From contig NAVB01000472.1 in NCBI GenBank assembly GCA_002179805.1, forward strand, positions 1-22,751: DNA of 22,751 bases, in the 5' to 3' direction. Origin of the DNA: Acanthamoeba lenticulata. Lineage: Eukaryota; Discosea; Longamoebia; Acanthamoebidae. A program made the translations under genes and the position numbers. Shown one piece after another: positions 17,073 through 22,751 of the stretch. The notes beneath the pieces were generated by a model, which saw only the letters and a program-made list of their open reading frames with translations, was not told the origin of the DNA and did not search any database. Every line of letters begins with the position of its first letter. Positions within the stretch are counted from its first letter, which is position 1.

Positions 17073-17403
17073 ATGGCCATTGTTATTTGTTATCGGGACG
17101 CCCATCCCCGACCTCCAGGCCGAGTTCGAAGCCCTCCAAGCCCGGCACGACCACACGGCAGCCCAGCTCGGCGCCATGGAGGCCCGCCTGGCGCAGCTCG
17201 AACAGTTCTCGTCTGAAGAGCGGGCCTCATGGCGTTGGCTGATTGTCGGGGCGCTCGTCCTCGGGTGCGCCAGCCTCGTGGCCATCGTTGCGGCAGCCGC
17301 GGCGCTGCTCCACATCAAGCGGCACATGCCCGCGGGCGAAGTACGACCATCGGAGCTGCCACAACCACTACCCGAGGAGCACTCGCCCTTGCTGGGGCGA
17401 TAG
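17073..17403 (+). CDS. Small coiled-coil membrane protein
   Basis: A ~110-residue product. It has a heptad-rich N-terminal part (DLQAEFEALQARHDHTAAQL, then MEARLAQLEQFSSEE), a single membrane helix (WLIVGALVLGCASLVAIVAA onward, about residues 52-77), and a short basic then acidic/Pro-rich tail (HIKRH...EEHSPLLGR). There is no signal peptide, so it may be a signal-anchor protein, perhaps on internal membranes. The main frame has no ATG of its own. The ATG at 17073 (MAIVICYRDA) joins it if the CCC at 17101-17103 has one base too many. The family is not recognised. Stop TAG at 17401-17403. Confidence 0.55.
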
Positions 17404-17438
17404 ATCGCCGTGTGCCATGCACATCAACATCGCGAATT

Positions 17439-18537
17439 CTAATATATGGTTTGTAGCCACTCGAGCATGTCCAGATATCCCTCTGCCTTTGCTATGGAGG
17501 TGCACTCCGCCTTGGCCCACGGGCAGCCGTTGGCGCGTGCCCACTGGAGCATGTCCAGGCGGCCTTTCCTGGCCGCGTTGGCACAGGTTTTCTCGTCCCA
17601 AGGGCAGCCGTTCGCATGTGCCCACTGGAGCATGTCCAGACGGCCTGTCAAGGCTGCTGTGCTGCAAGTGTCCTTGTCCCAAGGGCAGCCGTTGGCATAT
17701 GCCCACTGGAGCACGTCCAGGTGGCCTGCATTGGCCGCACAGGCACACGTGTTCTCGTCCCACCAGCAACCATTGGGATGCGCCCACTGGAGCACGCCCA
17801 GATGGCCTTGTCTGGCCGCGTAAGCGCAAGTCCACCCGTCCCACGGGCAGCCGTTGGCGCGGGCCCACTGGAGCACGTTCATGTCTGGCCGCGTAGCCCA
17901 TGGGCAGCCGTTGGCGCGAGCCCACTGGAGCAAGTCCAGGTGACCATTCCCCGCCGCTTCACTGCAAGTGTCATCGTCCCACGGGCAGCCATTGGCGCGG
18001 GCCCACCGGAGCACGTCCAGGTGGCCATTCCTCACCGCTAGGCTGCAAGTGCGCTCGTCCCACCAGCAACCATTAGCATGTGCCCACTGGAGCACGTCCA
18101 GATGGCCTGCCCTGGCCGCCGCGGCGCAGGTCTCCTCATCGTCCCACGGGCAGCCGTTGGCAGACGCCCACTGGAGCACAGAGCCAGCCCTGTTCTGCGA
18201 CACACGAAGCAAACGACTCCGGGCCAGTCTCCCTCGCCAGGGCGCGCGGCCGCTCGAACGAGCAGAGAAGAGGCAGAACGCGTTCAACGGCACCAGCCCA
18301 TGTGCGTGACACGGCGCGGCAAGGCACTAGCGAGAGCGGCTCCACGAAGCCAAGCATGAAGCCGATGAGTTCCACGGGGAGGTCGCCCACGCCCACCTTT
18401 ACCTCCCGTTCGCCTGCTGCTGCTACCTGTAGCAGTGGTTCCGAGTCTTGTGGCCAAGAAGAAGTGGCATCTTGGGGCGAGTTGCTTCCCGTGCGCTGTT
18501 TTTTTTGCGGGCCGTGCGGCAGCAACCACTTCTCCAT
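17439..18537 (-). CDS. F-box protein with ankyrin-type WA-x-x-NGCPWD repeats
   Basis: A single-exon gene of ~365 residues. After MEKWLLPHGPQKK and a Ser/Gln-rich stretch, an F-box begins at about residue 50 (VGDLPVELIGFMLGF...AVSRTWAGAVE). From about residue 120 there are about nine ankyrin-type repeats of ~27 residues with consensus VLQWA-ANGCPWD-TCA-AA--GHLD. Such F-box/ankyrin proteins act as substrate adaptors of Skp1-cullin ubiquitin ligases and are numerous in Acanthamoeba and its giant viruses. Unit 4 is cut short (NGCPWATRPDMN joins directly to the next VLQWA), an internal deletion that keeps the frame. One single-base frame break near 18181-18193 separates the F-box half from the repeats (EQG to SVLQWAS). 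Stop at 17439-17441. Confidence 0.85.
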
Positions 18538-18625
18538 CCCGCTCCATTTTGCCGGCGGTTTTATTGCTTTTTTATTTCTCTTCAGTTCACTCCTCTTGAA
18601 TTCGTCGACATGTGAGGTGCTCGAG

Positions 18626-20205
18626 TCATGGTCCGCCCTCCTTGTTGGCGCTCACGTACGCGCGGCCCGTCCGTTCCTGCCGCCCCGCCCCAACACAACA
18701 CAGCACACGAGGGTCGAAGAGGGAGTCAATGATAATGACAAGTCGAGCGAGAGGAGGCCAAAGGGACCCTGAACACGTACAAACTGGGCCTGCTGGACCT
18801 TGAAGTAGTTGTGGACCTTGTGCTTGACCCGCGCGCTCAGCCGCGCGTAGCGCTTCATCAGCCGCTCCACGTCAAGCTGCCCGCTCTGTGCGCCGTTGGT
18901 CAGCCCATGATCACCGCACACGCACACGCGCGCGGACGCGGACGCGGACGTGGTACCTGCTCGAGCTCGGAGTGGAGGAAGCGCAGGATCTGGTCCATCT
19001 TGAGGGTCTTGATGTGGGCCGCCAGTTGGCTCAGCAGCGCCACGGCCATGATGAAGAGGGCGTCGAATCCCTGCGGTGCGCCCCCAACAACAAGCTCCTC
19101 GTACGTGAGCCTCTCCTCCCGTCCCACACACAGGGGACACTTTGGCAGGAGGCCGCACGACGTACGTCGAGCACAAAGGCGTCGAAGAAGCGCAGGACGG
19201 CGGTGAAGGGCAGGCTGTTCACGAACAGCGTCAGGAACCAGCGCGCCGCAAACATGTTGGTGTCAATCTCCTCGGCGGCCTGCGCGGCGGCGATGACAAC
19301 GATGCAACTACGTCAGAGCCACATCCATGCAAGAAGCAGCAACCTGCACGTGGCGGGGCCGTACGAGATGGCGAGCGAGGTCGGGAAGGAAGACGGCGAG
19401 CAGGCGATTGAGGGCGCCCAGGCACTGCCTGAGGCCGAGGGACGAGCTGCGCATGTAGAGCCGCTCGAGGCCGCCGTCGAGGGTGAGCCGGACCAGCGCC
19501 CAGAAGGCGTCCTCCTCGGGCAGGTGCATGACGAGCACGCCGGCGACTGAGGCCAGGCCGCCGCAGTAGCCCACGCTCGGGTTGTAGGCCGCGTAGGCCC
19601 GCAGCACGTTGACCAGCGAGCGCTGGCCAGGGCCGTCGGCGTCGCGCAGCAGCGCGTGCTCGCAAAAGGCGCGCGACACGTCGACGGCGATGCGCGCGGC
19701 GGTGGCGTGGCCGTCGCTCAGCTCCTGCTCGAGCAGCGCCGCGTAGCACTGCCGCCCGCCGTTCATGGCCCGAAGCTCGGCCGTCGCGGTCAGGCACCGC
19801 CAGGCCGCCCCGCGCAGTGCCTCGGGGATGCCCTTGAGCGCCAGTCTACGCAGCTGTTTGCGTTTTTACAAACGACGTAGCATGAGGCTTGTGCTGAAGA
19901 AGAAGGAGCAGGTGAGGAAGCCAGGTGGGGTGGACGATCGTACGGTCTTGACTTTCCAGTGGTGCTGTTCCCAGTCCATGAGCAACTCGACCCACAGGGG
20001 CTCGTGGGCAACCTCCTTGCGCCGACACTCGGCCTCGAACTCAGTCTCGGGCCTGCAGCAGGCGCCAGCAGGGTCACCGACCAGTTGCTGAGCAAAAACT
20101 GAGAGTAAAAGGAGAGCATGAAGAAGAGGCCCACCTGCGTACACGACGCGCCACAAAGCCGAAGCGAACATCGGCCCAGTTGGCCAGGCTTTCAGGGCTC
20201 TCCAT
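18626..20205 (-). CDS. TBC-domain (Rab-GAP-like) protein lacking the Gln finger
   Basis: The seven exons are 20135-20205, 19944-20052, 19365-19853, 19166-19279, 18957-19070, 18781-18885 and 18626-18676. They total 1053 nt, giving 350 residues with phases all agreeing. TBC domain from about residue 60: LALKGIPEALRGAAWR, then RIAVDVSRAF (the IxxDxxR arginine-finger motif, R121), AYAAYNPSVGYCGG, PEEDAFWALVRL, then WFLTLFVNSLPF and RFFDAFVLD. TBC proteins stimulate GTP hydrolysis by Rab GTPases on membranes with two fingers, Arg of IxxDxxR and Gln of YxQ. Here YxQ reads YCG (Gly158), so catalysis is probably weak or lost while Rab binding may remain. The C-terminal part after the domain is helical (LDVERLMKRYARLSARVKHK). 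It is downstream of and co-oriented with UBA1, 271 bp away. Confidence 0.92.
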
Positions 20206-20270
20206 TTGTTCAAGTAGTGCAAGTTCAAAACTGGACGGGGGTAATACTCCTCCACGCCCGAACCCACGCA

Positions 20271-20289
20271 GGGAGGGGGGGAGGGAGGG
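20271..20289 (+). repeat. G-run tract upstream of the TBC gene
   Basis: GGGAGGGGGGAGGGAGGG gives four G-runs on the plus strand, a G-quadruplex-capable sequence. It lies in the 271-bp gap between the UBA1 stop (20477) and the TBC start (20205). The rest of this gap shows nothing recognisable. Confidence 0.6.
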
Positions 20290-20476
20290 TCAGTGAAGCC
20301 TCCACCGCTCCTGCCCACGCCCCAAATCCATTCCTTGAACGATGTTCTTCGCGATGTGCGGCATTCCAAGCACGCAACGCGAGAGAAGAAAAATTGATGG
20401 AAAATGACTTCATTTTCAGATTTTTTAATGCAACGCTTTGGAGACCAACAAGAAAAGAGAAGGAGGGCTCTCGCGT

Positions 20477-22751
20477 TCACTTCCTGAACTTGAGGATGAC
20501 GGGGTCGGGGATCTCCACGTCATTGCCCTCCTCGTCCTCGGTCAGCACCACGATGAACATCTGCTTGTCGTCCTCCTGTAAAGTGGCAAAAACAATCGTC
20601 AGCAATAAATAACAAAAATAAGTGTTTGAAGAAGAAAAAGAAGAAGGTCAAAGTACCTTGAGGCCATAAGAGGGGACGCTGGAGCGGACAAAGTCAGAGA
20701 TCTTGGTGTTGAGGCGGGTCTTGTGGGTCGGGAAGTAGGGGTTGTAGACGAGGGTGGTGCCGCAGCTGACGCTGGTGACCTCGAGGCCGTGCTTGGCCTG
20801 GAAGAGGTCGAGCAGCTGCTGGAAGGTGATGTCGCCCTCGTCGATGACGAACGAGTCCCACAGGGTCCAGCCCTCGGGGTAGTACTTGAGGCCCTTGGCC
20901 GGGTCGGACTTGTGCTTGGTGCAGGGCATGGGCTCCGACTGCACGAACGAGGGCAGGGCCAGGTTGACGAACGAGTTGCGGTAGCGCTCGATCGGGACCG
21001 ACGCGCCCTGGACCACCTTGTAGAGCTCGAGCCCGACGAGGCCCGTGATCATCGCCGTCGTCGTCGCGATGGCCGGGATGATACGCCCGGCGATCTTCTT
21101 CGTCTTGTGGAAGTCGGCCGGCTGGATCTTGTAGTTGGCCGCCCGCAAGTTCGACGCCTCTGTTGTTGTTGTTGTTGTGGAAGATGACACGTTTTTAATC
21201 ATCACTACGTTCAGGTTAAGGACGAAAAACAAGGGGAGGATGAAGGTGAACGTACGGGTGATGAAGGAGATGTGGAAGTTGGAGTCGTCGTCCTTCTCAA
21301 ACTGGGCCGGCTCGAAGCATCGGCCGCTCTCGCCGACGGGGTACTTGCCCTTGTCCAGCTTGCCCAGCTCGCCGATCAGGTTGGACACCTGCCGTGCGTC
21401 CGCCCCGATGGTGTAAGCCAACAATGACGATGAAGGCAAACTCGTGAACAAAAGAGACAAAAAGGAGAGAGGAAAGAGAGAGGCGCGTACGATCTGCTCG
21501 TCATCCTCGGCACCCTCCTCGGTGGTGTCGTTGTCACCCGACTTGATCTTGACGCCCTGCTTGGGCGAGAACTCGGGCACGTGCACCTTGCCCACCATCT
21601 CCTTGACCTGCTCCCGATCTGGCGTAACGTCGCAGAGTTAATAATTAAATTAATAATTGTCTTCTACTTTAGACAAGAAAAATCAAAGAAGAAGTACGTA
21701 CCGCGAACTTGCGGGACGTGGAAGTTGAAGGCCAGGAGGTTGGCCGCGGCGATGATGAAGTCCAGGTGGGTCGCGTTGTCCGCGTTGAAGACGATGGGCA
21801 TCGGGGGACGCTTCGGGCCCGACCAGAAGGGCGCACCTGTCCGTGTGACACCCACCAGCGAAGAGCGAGTGAGTGAAACGACTCAACCAAGAGCCAGAGC
21901 AGCATGCGCGCCACTTTTTTCTTCCCCTCTGGGGTCAGATTCGGCCTTTCGTCCAACATGCAGAATTTAATATTTTAAAAATAATAAATTTGTTATTAAT
22001 AACAGTTATTGTTCGGGAAATATCTTCTCCCTAACGGATCATCATGTGCCAAAGGAGAAGGTAGGCCGAGAGGAAGAAAGGAAGGAAGGAAGGACGGTAC
22101 CAGTGGAGGTGGTGGCGTCAAGCGGGAAGTTGTAGAGCAGCTGGACGATGGTGTTGTGGAAGAGCTCCTCGAACACCAGACGCGCCCACTCGACGCAGGT
22201 CTGGAAGGAAGCCTGGCCATAGTTGAACAGGCGCAGCACCTGGAGGCACGACTGCAGCCGCTCCTTCTTGGCGGCATAGGACTCGACCTGCTTAATCCGA
22301 TCCAGGAAGTCGCTGCCTGAGACCCAGTTGTTGGCGTCCTCGATGGCGTTGGTGAAGTAGCCCGCGAACTTGTCACGCGCCCACTGTAGAACGGCCAACG
22401 GTGAGAAAAAGCCAAAAGATTGTAAAATAAGGGAATAAACAGTTAAACGGCGGTTGTTATCAGAAAAGCAGAATTCACGATTGTATAATCATAAGTGATC
22501 ATCGAGCTGGGTTTATGTGGATCATCCTTGGACAACCTATAATAAAATAACAATATAATATATATATATATAAAAATACGAACCTCGATGGTGTGCTCGA
22601 TCTGGTGCGGGAAGTTCTTGAGCGTGCACATGGGGATGGCAGTGTCGGGCGGGTCGCGCGAGGAGCCGTAGGACTCAGTGAGGCGCGGGACGATGACCTG
22701 AGAGTTGGCCTTGGTGCCCAGCGTGCCCGACTCGAGGAGGGGCTTGAGGTA
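20477..22751 (-). CDS. UBA1: Ubiquitin-activating enzyme E1, 3' part (5' end off the right edge)
   Basis: E1 activates ubiquitin with ATP as a thioester and hands it to E2 enzymes, in cytosol and nucleus. Exons, all in phase, are 22584-22751 (continuing right), 22101-22383, 21702-21836, 21491-21618, 21256-21388, 20657-21159 and 20477-20575. The sequence enters in the second adenylation half ([29 protein letters not shown]). It has the catalytic cysteine in [15 protein letters not shown] (matching Cys632 of human UBA1), the catalytic-cysteine half-domain, [10 protein letters not shown] and [13 protein letters not shown]. Then come [14 protein letters not shown] and the [13 protein letters not shown] crossover, and the C-terminal ubiquitin-fold domain ending [20 protein letters not shown]. 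About 480 residues are present. Introns 21837-22100 and 22384-22583 are long for this locus and AT-rich. The gene looks intact. Confidence 0.97.
22070..22094. repeat. GGAAGGAAGGAAGG-type repeat in a UBA1 intron
   Basis: Tetranucleotide purine repeat inside intron 21837-22100 close to its 5' splice site (minus strand). It is non-coding. Confidence 0.7.

Overview
The window looks like nuclear DNA of an amoebozoan, most likely Acanthamoeba or a close relative. This is inferred from GC-rich coding with strong G/C third positions, many 50-110 nt introns that often begin GTACG and end CAG or TAG, and an F-box protein with WA-x-x-NGCPWD ankyrin-type repeats, a style I associate with Acanthamoeba and its giant viruses. 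Exons were assembled by hand. Where I call a gene intact, exon phases, lengths and stop all agree.

Left part (1-3150): a minus-strand gene of unknown function runs off the left edge. It is divergent from an intact five-exon 2-oxoglutarate/Fe(II) dioxygenase on the plus strand.

Mobile element (3280-6808): a 3.5-kb DNA transposon with 116/117-bp terminal inverted repeats, flanked by TTAA on both sides. It carries one intact ten-exon transposase of the D-D-E 'Mutator-like/Kolobok' kind with a C-terminal C2H2 finger. It sits in the D-loop of a tRNA-Leu(UAG). Removing it with one TTAA restores a perfect tRNA D-arm. The two tRNA halves then lie in the order 3' half, 5-nt linker, 5' half, which suggests a circularly permuted tRNA gene.

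Mosaic region (6927-11527): a transmembrane-tail fragment with an in-frame TGA, then a three-unit choice-of-anchor A adhesin-like gene that lacks both ends and has several frame breaks. This is joined tail-to-tail to a carboxylesterase cut off after its nucleophile Ser. The region is either rearranged pseudogenes or badly assembled sequence.

F-box neighbourhood (11697-18537): the most striking gene is an intact eleven-exon minus-strand gene for a 606-residue protein, an F-box fused to a complete tubulin-superfamily fold. Its GTP-binding loops are not conserved. Next come an indoleamine-2,3-dioxygenase-like gene, an unrecognised minus-strand gene, a small coiled-coil/membrane protein and an F-box/ankyrin-type repeat protein.

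Right part (18626-22751): an intact seven-exon TBC-domain (Rab-GAP-like) protein that lacks the glutamine finger, and the 3' portion of the ubiquitin-activating enzyme E1 gene (UBA1). The E1, the F-box proteins and the dead tubulin-like fold suggest ubiquitin-linked functions nearby, but no operon-like linkage is implied.

Several genes contain single-base frame breaks, mostly at short homopolymers. These look more like consensus errors than decay, except in the mosaic region, where both ends of the genes are missing.
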